DNA from: Alphaproteobacteria bacterium
GTDB lineage: Bacteria; Pseudomonadota; Alphaproteobacteria; UBA828
Direction of reading: 5' to 3'
NCBI GenBank assembly: GCA_022826665.1
Contig: JAJDUK010000031.1
Location: 1 to 64,000, forward strand
DNA length: 64,000 nt
Shown here: positions 51,546 to 61,405 of the stretch, one piece after another
Layout of the letters: the number at the start of each line of letters is the position of its first letter
Position numbering within the stretch: the stretch's first letter is position 1
Made by a program: the position numbers and the translations under genes
The notes under the pieces: model-generated
Seen by the model: only the letters and a program-made list of their open reading frames with translations
Told to the model about the DNA's origin: nothing
The model's database searches: none

Positions 51546-54500
51546 CTACTCGGCGGCCAGGACTCCCACGGCGCCTCTTCCGGAACAGGGCGCCGGCGGG
51601 AAGTGGTCTTCGGGCGGGCTGGCAAACACCGAGGGCCTGCGGCGAACGCGGCGCTGCGCCGCGAAGGGCGCATCCTCGATCTCTTCGCCTTCCGTATCGG
51701 CCTCCGCTTCCTCGTCGCTCTTCGTGCCGAAGACGATGGCGTGCGCCAGCGACTGGCACGAGGCCGTGGTCATCAGCTCGAGCGCGCTCGCCTGGAAGCC
51801 GAATTCGCTCTGGATGAACGCCCCCAGCTCGGCGACGGAGATGGAGTTGAGCCCGAAGCTGGAGAGGGGCTCTTCCAGACCGCCTTCGTCGTGGCCGCAG
51901 AGCTCGGCGACCTTGGCCGCGATTTGCGCCATGACCCCGTCCACCGTCAGTTGCTCGTCGGCGCCGACCTCGAACGCGTCCTGATTGCTCATCAGGCGGC
52001 CGGACCGCATATAGTCGGCGGAATCGACGCTCCAGAGCACGCGCTTGAAGAGCGCGGTGATCAGGTGGTCGCTATCGCCCATCGTGCGGAGCGCATAGTC
52101 GAGGTTGGCGATGGCGCAATAGCTGCTTACCGGGGGTATGCCGGCGGCCTTCATCAATCGCAGCAGGCCGAGGTTGCGCGCGGCCATGCCCGCATCGGAG
52201 ACCGCCGCCAGGTTGTAGGACAAGGCCGGCAGTCCTCGCCGGCGGCGGCAGGCGGCGAGGCCGTCCAGGAAGGCGTTGGCGGCGCCGTAGTTGATCTGCC
52301 CTGGATTTCCGAACGCCGACGAGAGCGACGACACCATGACGAAGTGATCGAGCGCGAGCCCTTCGGTGGCACGGTGGAGATGGAGCGCGCCGTTGGCCTT
52401 GGGCGCGAAGACACGGGCGATGGACTGCGCCGTCAGATCCGCCAGCAGGCAGTCGTCCAGCGTGCCGGCGAGGTGGAACACGCCCTTGAGCGGCTTCTTC
52501 ACGTTGGCGACGCAGCGGCGCACGTCGGCCTCGATCGCGACGTCGCCCCGGACCAAGTCGATTTCGACTCCTTCGCCCACGTCCGCGAGAGTCGTGGAGT
52601 GACGCAGCCAATGCTCGCTGCGGCGGCGTTCGGGGTCGCGGTCCATCAGGGTGAGGTGGCGAGCGCCGGCAGTCACGAGATAGGGCAAGAGCCTCCGGCC
52701 GAACCCGCCCAGGCCGCCGGTCACGAGATAGGTCGCGTCGGGGTCCAGCAGCGGCCGCCGGTCATCGATCGGGAAGTCCGGAGGTTGCGAAGCCAGCGGC
52801 GCCTTCAGCACCAGCTTCCCCTGGTGCTGGCCGCTGGTCATCAGGCGGAGCGCCTTCGCGTAGTCGCCATAGGAGAAGACAGTGACCGGCAACGGCGGCA
52901 CCACGCCGCGATCGAGCAGGTCGAGACAGGCCTGGGAGAGCTCGCGCGAGAGCAGCGGGTCGTCCACCATCAGGCGGTCGAGGTCGATGGCCGCGAAGCG
53001 CAGGTTCTTGCGGAAGACGCGGAGGCCGAGGGCGCTGTCGGCGTAGATATCGACCTTGCCGATCTCGCAATGCCAGCCACCCGCCCTCAGCGCCTGGAGG
53101 CAGAGCGCGACTTGGCGGCCTGCGAGCGAGTTCAGCACGGCATCGACGCCCTGGCCGCCGGTCGCCTGCATCAGCCCGTCGTACCAGTCCTCGCTGTGGG
53201 AATCGAAAGCCGCCCGGACTCCCAGCGCGAGCAGCTGGTCGCGTTTGTTCTCGCTGCCCGCCGTTGCGTAGATCTCTGCGCCCACGTTGTTCGCGAGCGC
53301 GATGGCGGCCTGCCCGATGCCACCCATGGCCGAGTGGATCAGAACGCGCTGGCCCTTGCGCAGCCGGGCCAGGTGAATCAGCGAGTAGTAGGCGGTAACG
53401 TAGACCGAGAGCGATGATGCGGCCTCTTCCATGGTGAGGCCTGCGGGCTTGGGGAACACGCGGTGCTGGCCCACCACCGTGCGATTGGCGATACAGCCGC
53501 CGTCGACGAAGACCACCTCGTCGCCGGGCTCAAGCTCTTCCACCGCCACGCCGGCGCGGCGCACCACGCCGCTCGCCTCCATACCGACCTCGCGGCCCAG
53601 CGCCGAGCGCTCGTAGGCCAGTGCCGGCAGCAGCCCGAGCGTTACCATGACGTCTCGGAAGTTGAGCGCCGACGCGGCGACGTCGATCTCCACGGCGTGC
53701 GGGGCCAGCGGCGGCGGGTAGTAGGTCTTCATTCTGAGGCCGGCGATCTGCCCCGCGTTATCCAGGAAGAGCCGATAGGGCGGGTCTTCACCGGCGGGGA
53801 CGCGCGGGTGCTGATCACGATTGCTTACGACGCGCGTCGCCCACAATTGGCCTTCGTGCACAGCAAGCTCCCGCTCGCGCAGGTCGTGACGCGCGATCCA
53901 CGCCAGCGTTTCGAGATCATCGGCGGCACCGAGATCCACCAGGCGGAAATCGAGCTGGGCCTCCTCGCCGACCTCCATGGCCATGGTGCGCACCGCCCCC
54001 CAGAGCGCGCTGCCGCGGGCATCTTCCGCTTCGAACACCGCCTTGCGGGTCGCCACGGTGATGCGGCATTGGCAACTGGCCTGGTCCATCCTGTAGGGCA
54101 CCAGCGACTGAATCAGGGCGACGAATTGAGAGACCGCCCGCTCGCCGGTCGGATCCTCGGCATCCCAGTCGCAGAAAACATCGATCGCCTGTACGTCCGC
54201 CGCCTGCGGCCACATCTCGACCTCAAAGACATCGCCTGACGAGAGGTCGTCGAAGGGGATCGGATAGACCGCAGGATCGTCGAGCAAAGTTGCCCAGGCC
54301 CCCGCCAGGCTGTCGGGCGCCCCCATCACCCAGCGGGGAGCCGGCAGAGGCGTCTCGTTCCTATCGTCCGTGCGCTGCGGCGGCGCCTGAAGCAGCGTCG
54401 CACGCCGGCCCGTCCGCAGCGCGGTCCAGCCCGCGCCGGGCTCGATGACCGCGCCGTCCGCGTGGGAAACCAGCGCCAATCCACCCGCAACCGCCACCTC

Positions 54501-57500
54501 CTGCCAGAACCGCCAGTCCTCTGGCGCAAACGCATCCTCATCGTGGTGGAGGAACAGGACTTCCGCCGCACCGGAGCGCAGCTGGCCGGTATCGAGCGCG
54601 GATGCCTGCGGCGCGCCGGGATCGAGGCAGTCGAAGCGCAGCGCGGCGTCTTGCGCATGGAAGGCGTCAAAGCATGTCCGCGCGCCCTCCTCATCGTCGG
54701 CGACGAGCCAGAACTCGCTTTGCGTCTCCTCTCGCGATAGATGGTCGACGCACGTCTGAAGCACCGTCTGCTCCGGCTCCCTGGAGCCCGCGAACTCCAG
54801 CGCGTGGCAGGCACGCATGGCGCCGCCGGTGTCGTCTGCCCGCTCCAGGGCGGCGAGCAAGGCGGCTGGCTCGATCTCGCCCTCGGGTAGCCGGTCTGCG
54901 ATCGCGCGGCCGTCGGCGACGAACTTCGGCTGCCAGGCGATGCGGTGCTTGCTGTGCGGCAGGTCAACCCGCCTGGGATAAGAAATGAAGGAGATGTACT
55001 TCTCGACGTGAAGGGTGAGCGCGCCAGTCGCCTCGTCGTAGAAGTTCAACCGGCCGGAAACCCACTCCCCATTGGGAACATTGTATTGCCCCTTGTCATC
55101 GACTTCGTAGCGCTTGCCGCCGGGATAGGTCAGTTGGCAAACCAGGCGCGGCACCGTCGGCGCGCCCAAGAACGTCACGTTTTCGGCCCGCAGGGGAATA
55201 GCAAAACGATCGGCGCCGAGCATCAGGTCGTAAAGAAACGACTGCAACCCGCCGTCGAGGAGGGGCGGAAAGGAGACATATCCCTCTTCTCTTGCTCCCG
55301 CCCATAGCGCCTCGTCGACCCCGACATCCAGCAGGAGGCGGCCGGTCTCCCGCTCACGCCTGAGCTTCCGAATGTTTCTGAAGTGGGGGCCGTACTGGAA
55401 GGTTTCCCCGAGAACCACTTCGAAACGCTCGTAGATCTCGTCGTCGGCCGCATACTGAAGAGGTTCGTAAGCCGACGTGTCCAGGTCCGACAGGGTTTCC
55501 GGTGCGTCCAGCTCGGGTCGCGTGCTGATCAGGCGCACTCTTCCGCGGCAGTGCAGCTCGCTCTTCGGATCAACCTCGTAGGGCAGTGTCGAAATCTGGA
55601 AGGTGAATTCACCGGCGGAATTGGGAACCGGATAAAGGGCTGTTTGCAGCCTGACAGGCGTCCTCGGGATGGGACAGGGCTGCAGGAACTCGAGCACGTC
55701 GAAATGGACTGGAACGCCGCCGAGAGCCTGCAATATCAGCTCGATATAGCCGGCGGCCGGCATGATCGACGCGTGATGGACGCGGTGTTCCGCCAGCCAC
55801 GGAAAGGCTGCCTCGGAGAGCCGCGCTTCGAACAGGAGGTGATCGCTCGCGATCCGGTGGCCGACCAGCGGGCCGTGCGCGTAGTCGCTTTGTTTCAGGA
55901 AAAACTCGTCGTCCAGCCTGTCATCGACGGTCTTCTGCTCGTCTCTCGGGTGCCCCGGCAGTAGATGGACGATGGGGTCGGGGCGCGGATACTGCGCCGC
56001 GAAGTCCAGAGACACGCCCGTCTTGAAGAGGTTGCCCAGAGCCTCATGAAAGCCGAGGCAGGTATCGGTGTCCCGCATCAGCGTCGGAATGGAAACGGGC
56101 GGCGATACGGCGTCTTCCACGCACTGCGCGACGATGGGCTGCAGGGCCGAGTGAGGCGCGAGCTCCAGCACCACGTCGGGCCGATGGTCGCGCTTGACGG
56201 TCTCCATCGCCGCGGCGAAGCGGACCGGCTGACGGATGTTGGACCACCAGTAGGCGCTGTCCAGCCGCTCCGTCTCGGCACCCGTTACCGACGAGATGAA
56301 CGGCACGTCGGCGTCGAAGTGGAGATCGTCGAGAAAGGAGAGCGCGTCGAAAGCATCGTCCTTGATGGCGTCCATCGCCCGGGAGTGGAAGGCGATGTTG
56401 CCTGGGATCAGCCGGTTCTGGAGACTGCGCCGGTCCAGCTCCTCGATCACGGGCTGCAGGTCGTCTTCACGGCCGCAGATCACCGTGTTCGCCGGTGCGT
56501 TCTCGCAGGCGATCTCGACCTGAATGGGCCGGTCGCCGTCGAGGCGGAAGGGAATATCCAGGTCGTTCAGCAGCTCCTCGACGCCCGGCCGGTCGAGGCC
56601 GATCGCCAGCATGCGGCCGGACCCGGCCACGCGCTGCTGCAGGGTGGCTCGATGGAAGACCAGGCGCGTCGCATCGGCGAGCGAAAGCGCGCCGCACGCG
56701 TACGCCGCGGCCACCTCGCCGGAGCTGTGTCCCACCACGCAATCGGGGTAGACGCCCCAGGTCTTGAACAGTTCCACCAGCGCGCACTGAATCATGAAGA
56801 TTGCGGGCTGGGCGAGTTGAACTTCGTCGAGCGCTGATTGGGGAGCCGTGAAGCAGGACTCGCGCAACGAAGTGCTCGCGTGTGCGCGCCAATGCTCGTC
56901 GATGGCATCGATGGCGCGGCGGAACACAGGATGGGCCTCGTAGAGGTCGCGCCCGCAACCGGCCCACTGCGTCCCTTGCCCGGCGAACACCATGACCAGC
57001 CGACGCTCGCCCTCCTCCGCCGTGGCGATGGGGGCTTCCTCTTCCACGAAGGTGTCTAGCGCCCCGGTCAGATCGGGCAGATTGCGCGCCGCGAACGCGG
57101 TCCGTGCGGTGAAATGGGTGCGACGGCGGCTGAGATTGCCGGCCAGCGCGTAGAGGTCCATCGGCTGCTCGTCGAGCAGATGGCGCAGCCGGCGCGCGCT
57201 CTCTGTCAGCGCCTTGGGCGTGCGTGCCGAGAGCGGGACCATGAAGCCCGCTTGCGGTGCCAGCGGCATCGACCAGAGCCTGGACAATGCCGGCCGATAC
57301 TCACGCACTACGCAGTGGCCGTTGGCGCCGCCGAAGCCAAATGAGTTGATCCCGACGACCACGGGATGGTCGGGGAACGACTCGCATTCCGTCTGCACCT
57401 GCATGGGGCAGGAATCGAAGTCGATCTCCGGATTGGGCACCTGGAAGTTGCTCGATGTCGGGGCGAAGGTGCGCCGCTGCATCATCAGAACGACCTTGAG

Positions 57501-58613
57501 CAGGGCACAGTGGAAAGCGGCGGCTTCCATGTGTCCCACGTTGCTTTTCACGCTGGAGACCCGCAGCGGGGCCTCGCGCTCGAAGCCGCCGAAGGCCTCG
57601 GCGATGGCGTTGCCTTCGATGGGGTCGCCGACAGCGGTCCCGGTCGCATGCGCCTCGATGTAGTCGAAGTCGAGAGCGGTCCGGCCGGCGCGAGCCGAGG
57701 CCTCCTGCATCAGCGCCACCTGGCCGTGGTGGGTGGGTGCGCTGATGAACCGGCCCGGCGCGAGACCCTGGGTACCGTCGGCCGTCCCCGCCGCGTTGAC
57801 CGCGGTCGCCTCGATCACGGCGTAGATCGGGTCTCCGTCCCGCTCGGCCGCCGCCAGGGGCTTGATGGCAAAGACGAACGAGCCTTCGGAGCGCATGTAG
57901 CCGTTGGCTTCGGCATCGAAGGAATGGCACTTGCCCTCCGGGCTGATGACCCCCATGAGGTTGAAGCCGCTGCTCATCCTGGCACTGCCCAGATAGGTGA
58001 CGGCGCCGATCAGCGCCTGGTCGCAATCGCCGCACGCCAGCGCGTTCATCGCCGCGTGCAGGGCACTCACGCCGGCGGAGCACGCCGTGCAATAGGTCGC
58101 GGACGATCCCATGAGGTTGAAGTGGTAGGAGACCCGATTGGCCAGCATCGCAAGGCTGATGCCGGAGACGGAATTCTCCGTGACGCCGTGCTGCGGCCGC
58201 CAGTTGGACACGGCCGGAACCTGTGAACCGATGAAGACTCCGGTGGGGCTGTTGCGCAGAGAGTGGAGATCCCAGCCGACGTGTTCGATGGCTTCCCACG
58301 CGCAATTCAGCAGCATCCTGACCTGCGGTTCGGTCTGCCGCAGCTCGTTGTGGGACATGCCGAAGAAGGCCCGGTCGAAGAGCAACTCGTCTTCGTCTCG
58401 GATCAGCCCCTCGTAAGGGCTCGCCAGACGCCCCGGACCCGAGAATTCCCCGATGGGCAGATGACCCTTGCCGTAGCGGGCGCTGATCGGCTCCTGGACG
58501 ATCTCGCGCTCGGCGAGCAGGCGCCAGAAATCAGAATCCGAGTGAATGCCGCCGGGCAACCGGTAGCCATACCCGGTGATTGCAACCCCGTCGCTGATGT
58601 CGTAAGCGCCCAT
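51546..58613 (-). CDS. Type I polyketide synthase, KS-AT-DH-psiMT-ER-KR-ACP
   Basis: A 2355-residue multidomain enzyme. KS has Cys178 in YCTACSAG with His322 (EAHATGT) and His361 (NVGHME); the usual Asp before TAC is Cys175. AT has GHSSGE (Ser630) and an AFHS loop at 741-744 suggesting malonyl-CoA. DH has His943 (EHRVHHASIMP, where the normal Gly is His947) and Asp1120. Residues 1270-1340 look like a methyltransferase whose glycine-rich SAM motif is lost. ER has HSAMGGIGQAA, KR has GGLGGFG and Tyr2109, and the carrier has Ser2257 (GLNSIS). The full reductive loop predicts a saturated chain built iteratively. After the carrier comes a 60-residue acidic-then-basic tail. Confidence 0.93.
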   Translation of the reverse strand: MGAYDISDGVAITGYGYRLPGGIHSDSDFWRLLAEREIVQEPISARYGKGHLPIGEFSGPGRLASPYEGLIRDEDELLFDRAFFGMSHNELRQTEPQVRMLLNCAWEAIEHVGWDLHSLRNSPTGVFIGSQVPAVSNWRPQHGVTENSVSGISLAMLANRVSYHFNLMGSSATYCTACSAGVSALHAAMNALACGDCDQALIGAVTYLGSARMSSGFNLMGVISPEGKCHSFDAEANGYMRSEGSFVFAIKPLAAAERDGDPIYAVIEATAVNAAGTADGTQGLAPGRFISAPTHHGQVALMQEASARAGRTALDFDYIEAHATGTAVGDPIEGNAIAEAFGGFEREAPLRVSSVKSNVGHMEAAAFHCALLKVVLMMQRRTFAPTSSNFQVPNPEIDFDSCPMQVQTECESFPDHPVVVGINSFGFGGANGHCVVREYRPALSRLWSMPLAPQAGFMVPLSARTPKALTESARRLRHLLDEQPMDLYALAGNLSRRRTHFTARTAFAARNLPDLTGALDTFVEEEAPIATAEEGERRLVMVFAGQGTQWAGCGRDLYEAHPVFRRAIDAIDEHWRAHASTSLRESCFTAPQSALDEVQLAQPAIFMIQCALVELFKTWGVYPDCVVGHSSGEVAAAYACGALSLADATRLVFHRATLQQRVAGSGRMLAIGLDRPGVEELLNDLDIPFRLDGDRPIQVEIACENAPANTVICGREDDLQPVIEELDRRSLQNRLIPGNIAFHSRAMDAIKDDAFDALSFLDDLHFDADVPFISSVTGAETERLDSAYWWSNIRQPVRFAAAMETVKRDHRPDVVLELAPHSALQPIVAQCVEDAVSPPVSIPTLMRDTDTCLGFHEALGNLFKTGVSLDFAAQYPRPDPIVHLLPGHPRDEQKTVDDRLDDEFFLKQSDYAHGPLVGHRIASDHLLFEARLSEAAFPWLAEHRVHHASIMPAAGYIELILQALGGVPVHFDVLEFLQPCPIPRTPVRLQTALYPVPNSAGEFTFQISTLPYEVDPKSELHCRGRVRLISTRPELDAPETLSDLDTSAYEPLQYAADDEIYERFEVVLGETFQYGPHFRNIRKLRRERETGRLLLDVGVDEALWAGAREEGYVSFPPLLDGGLQSFLYDLMLGADRFAIPLRAENVTFLGAPTVPRLVCQLTYPGGKRYEVDDKGQYNVPNGEWVSGRLNFYDEATGALTLHVEKYISFISYPRRVDLPHSKHRIAWQPKFVADGRAIADRLPEGEIEPAALLAALERADDTGGAMRACHALEFAGSREPEQTVLQTCVDHLSREETQSEFWLVADDEEGARTCFDAFHAQDAALRFDCLDPGAPQASALDTGQLRSGAAEVLFLHHDEDAFAPEDWRFWQEVAVAGGLALVSHADGAVIEPGAGWTALRTGRRATLLQAPPQRTDDRNETPLPAPRWVMGAPDSLAGAWATLLDDPAVYPIPFDDLSSGDVFEVEMWPQAADVQAIDVFCDWDAEDPTGERAVSQFVALIQSLVPYRMDQASCQCRITVATRKAVFEAEDARGSALWGAVRTMAMEVGEEAQLDFRLVDLGAADDLETLAWIARHDLRERELAVHEGQLWATRVVSNRDQHPRVPAGEDPPYRLFLDNAGQIAGLRMKTYYPPPLAPHAVEIDVAASALNFRDVMVTLGLLPALAYERSALGREVGMEASGVVRRAGVAVEELEPGDEVVFVDGGCIANRTVVGQHRVFPKPAGLTMEEAASSLSVYVTAYYSLIHLARLRKGQRVLIHSAMGGIGQAAIALANNVGAEIYATAGSENKRDQLLALGVRAAFDSHSEDWYDGLMQATGGQGVDAVLNSLAGRQVALCLQALRAGGWHCEIGKVDIYADSALGLRVFRKNLRFAAIDLDRLMVDDPLLSRELSQACLDLLDRGVVPPLPVTVFSYGDYAKALRLMTSGQHQGKLVLKAPLASQPPDFPIDDRRPLLDPDATYLVTGGLGGFGRRLLPYLVTAGARHLTLMDRDPERRRSEHWLRHSTTLADVGEGVEIDLVRGDVAIEADVRRCVANVKKPLKGVFHLAGTLDDCLLADLTAQSIARVFAPKANGALHLHRATEGLALDHFVMVSSLSSAFGNPGQINYGAANAFLDGLAACRRRRGLPALSYNLAAVSDAGMAARNLGLLRLMKAAGIPPVSSYCAIANLDYALRTMGDSDHLITALFKRVLWSVDSADYMRSGRLMSNQDAFEVGADEQLTVDGVMAQIAAKVAELCGHDEGGLEEPLSSFGLNSISVAELGAFIQSEFGFQASALELMTTASCQSLAHAIVFGTKSDEEAEADTEGEEIEDAPFAAQRRVRRRPSVFASPPEDHFPPAPCSGRGAVGVLAAE

Positions 58614-58950
58614 GCAAACAAGCCCCGATAAACAGCATCATTGACGCAGCACTTGCGTCCATTTCAATACAAGTCGGTGATGCCAAATTCCCGACTTGTT
58701 TCAGGTAATTGTGCCGCATTCCAAGCCTTTTCGATCGCACCTCCTCGCTCGAGTCGATCCCCCATGTTGAAATCGTATAGCCAACATCGCCATCAACTCC
58801 AATATCGATTTCTTGGCTGTTCCATAAGTATCGCTGATCGCGGACGGGGAGCGCGACCACGGCCCCGGCAGTGTCGGAGCAGCGACAGTCGGCGCTTGTG
58901 TGCCCCCGGTCTCCTCCCGTATCACACTCCTGCGTGGCGTGGAGGCGCCC
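58614..58950. other. 337-bp divergent promoter region between the polyketide synthase and the radical SAM gene
   Basis: The left 200 bases are clearly richer in A+T than the rest of the window, as expected for the synthase promoter. Two inverted repeats stand in tandem next to the synthase start (58643-58659 and 58669-58699). The half facing the radical SAM gene is GC-rich and ends in GGAGG at 58941-58945, its ribosome-binding site. No gene is seen. Confidence 0.6.
58643..58699. promoter_or_regulatory. Two tandem dyads upstream of the polyketide synthase
   Basis: First dyad: GACGCA (58643-58648) and TGCGTC (58654-58659) with a 5-base spacer. Second: ACAAGTCGG (58669-58677) and CCGACTTGT (58691-58699), perfect over 9 bp with a 13-base spacer. 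They lie 30-86 bases upstream of the start codon, where a repressor or activator would act. No regulator gene is in the locus. Confidence 0.5.
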
Positions 58951-60087
<1,137 letters not shown>

Positions 60088-60176
60088 CGCTCTGGTCCAC
60101 GCCGGAGGGGCCTTGCCAGAAGGCGGCTAATCCGGGTCCACTGCGCCGGGCTTCCCAACGTCGAGAAGGTCATTCC

Positions 60177-61322
60177 ATGACGCTCACCGCCAACTGGTCC
60201 TATCCCACCGCCATTCGCTTCGGCGCGGGCCGCGTCGCGGAGCTGCCGGCCGCCTGTGCCGACGCCGGCATCCAGAGGCCGCTCTTCGTGACCGACCGCG
60301 GCCTGGCCTCGCTGCCCATGACGCAGGCTGCCCTCGATATCCTGGAGAAAGGCGGTCTCGGTCGCGCGGCCTTCACCGAGGTCGATCCCAATCCCACCGA
60401 CAAGAACCTCGACGCCGGCGTCGCCGCCTTTCGCGAAGGCGGCCATGACGGCGTGGTCGCCTTCGGTGGTGGCTCGGCGCTGGACCTCGGCAAGATGGTC
60501 GCCTTCATGGCCGGCCAGACCCGCCCGGTCTGGGATTTCGAGGACGTGGGCGACTGGTGGACCCGCGCGGACGCGGACGCCATCGCGCCGAGCGTGGCTG
60601 TGCCCACCACCGCCGGCACCGGGTCCGAGGTGGGCCGCGCCAGCGTCGTCACCAACTCCGAGACGCGGGTGAAGAAGATCATCTTCCACCCAAAGGTGCT
60701 GCCATCGGTGGTGATCGCGGACCCAGAACTCACCGTCGGCATGCCGAAGCCGATCACGGCGGGCACGGGGATGGACGCCCTGGCTCACTGCCTGGAGGCC
60801 TATTGTTCGCCCTTCTATCACCCGATGGGGCAGGGCATTGCGCTGGAGGGGATGCGCCTCGTCCACGAGAACCTGTGCCGCGCCTACGCCGACGGCGGCG
60901 ATCTGGAGGCGCGCGGCCACATGATGGCGGCTGCTAGCATGGGAGCCACGGCGTTCCAGAAGGGCCTCGGCGCGATCCATGCGTTGAGCCACGCGGTTGG
61001 CGCGATGTTCGACACCCACCACGGCACCACCAACGCCTGCGTCATGCCCTACGTGCTCGACACGAACCGGCCGGCGGTGGAGGAGCGGCTCACCCATGCC
61101 GCCGCCTATCTCGGGATCGAGGGCGGCTATACGGGTTTCCACGAGCGGGTGCTGGAGCTGCGCGAGACGCTGGGCATCCCAAAGACGCTGAGCGCGTTGG
61201 GCGTCACCGCCGACCGCCTCGACGACCTCACTCGGATGGCACTCGACGATCCCACGGCGGGCGGCAACCCGGTGCCCATGACCGCGGAGAACACCCGCAC
61301 CCTGCTGGAGGCGTGTTTCTAG
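60177..61322 (+). CDS. Iron-containing alcohol dehydrogenase
   Basis: A 381-residue group III alcohol dehydrogenase. The nucleotide motif GGGSALDLGKM, the PTTAGTGSEV loop, and the metal ligands in GTGMDALAHCLEAY and GAIHALSHAVGAMFDTHHG are present. Such enzymes interconvert alcohols and aldehydes with NAD(P). It follows amrS by 89 bases with its own GAGAAGG site. It could act on the aldehyde expected from the thioester reductase, but there is no direct evidence. Confidence 0.9.
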   Translation: MTLTANWSYPTAIRFGAGRVAELPAACADAGIQRPLFVTDRGLASLPMTQAALDILEKGGLGRAAFTEVDPNPTDKNLDAGVAAFREGGHDGVVAFGGGSALDLGKMVAFMAGQTRPVWDFEDVGDWWTRADADAIAPSVAVPTTAGTGSEVGRASVVTNSETRVKKIIFHPKVLPSVVIADPELTVGMPKPITAGTGMDALAHCLEAYCSPFYHPMGQGIALEGMRLVHENLCRAYADGGDLEARGHMMAAASMGATAFQKGLGAIHALSHAVGAMFDTHHGTTNACVMPYVLDTNRPAVEERLTHAAAYLGIEGGYTGFHERVLELRETLGIPKTLSALGVTADRLDDLTRMALDDPTAGGNPVPMTAENTRTLLEACF

Positions 61323-61405
61323 GCTCCCGCTGAGGCGCCAAGACGTCGGCGGTGTTCCACCGCCGACACTGGCCTTGGCCGTTTACGCCCGCTACCGTGC
61401 GGCTG

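Noticed and set aside
51484-51759. Upstream extension of the reductase-sulfotransferase frame
   Set aside because: The frame stays open into the end of the synthase gene, but the residues are Arg-rich shadow sequence. The ATG at 51483 begins the plausible protein.
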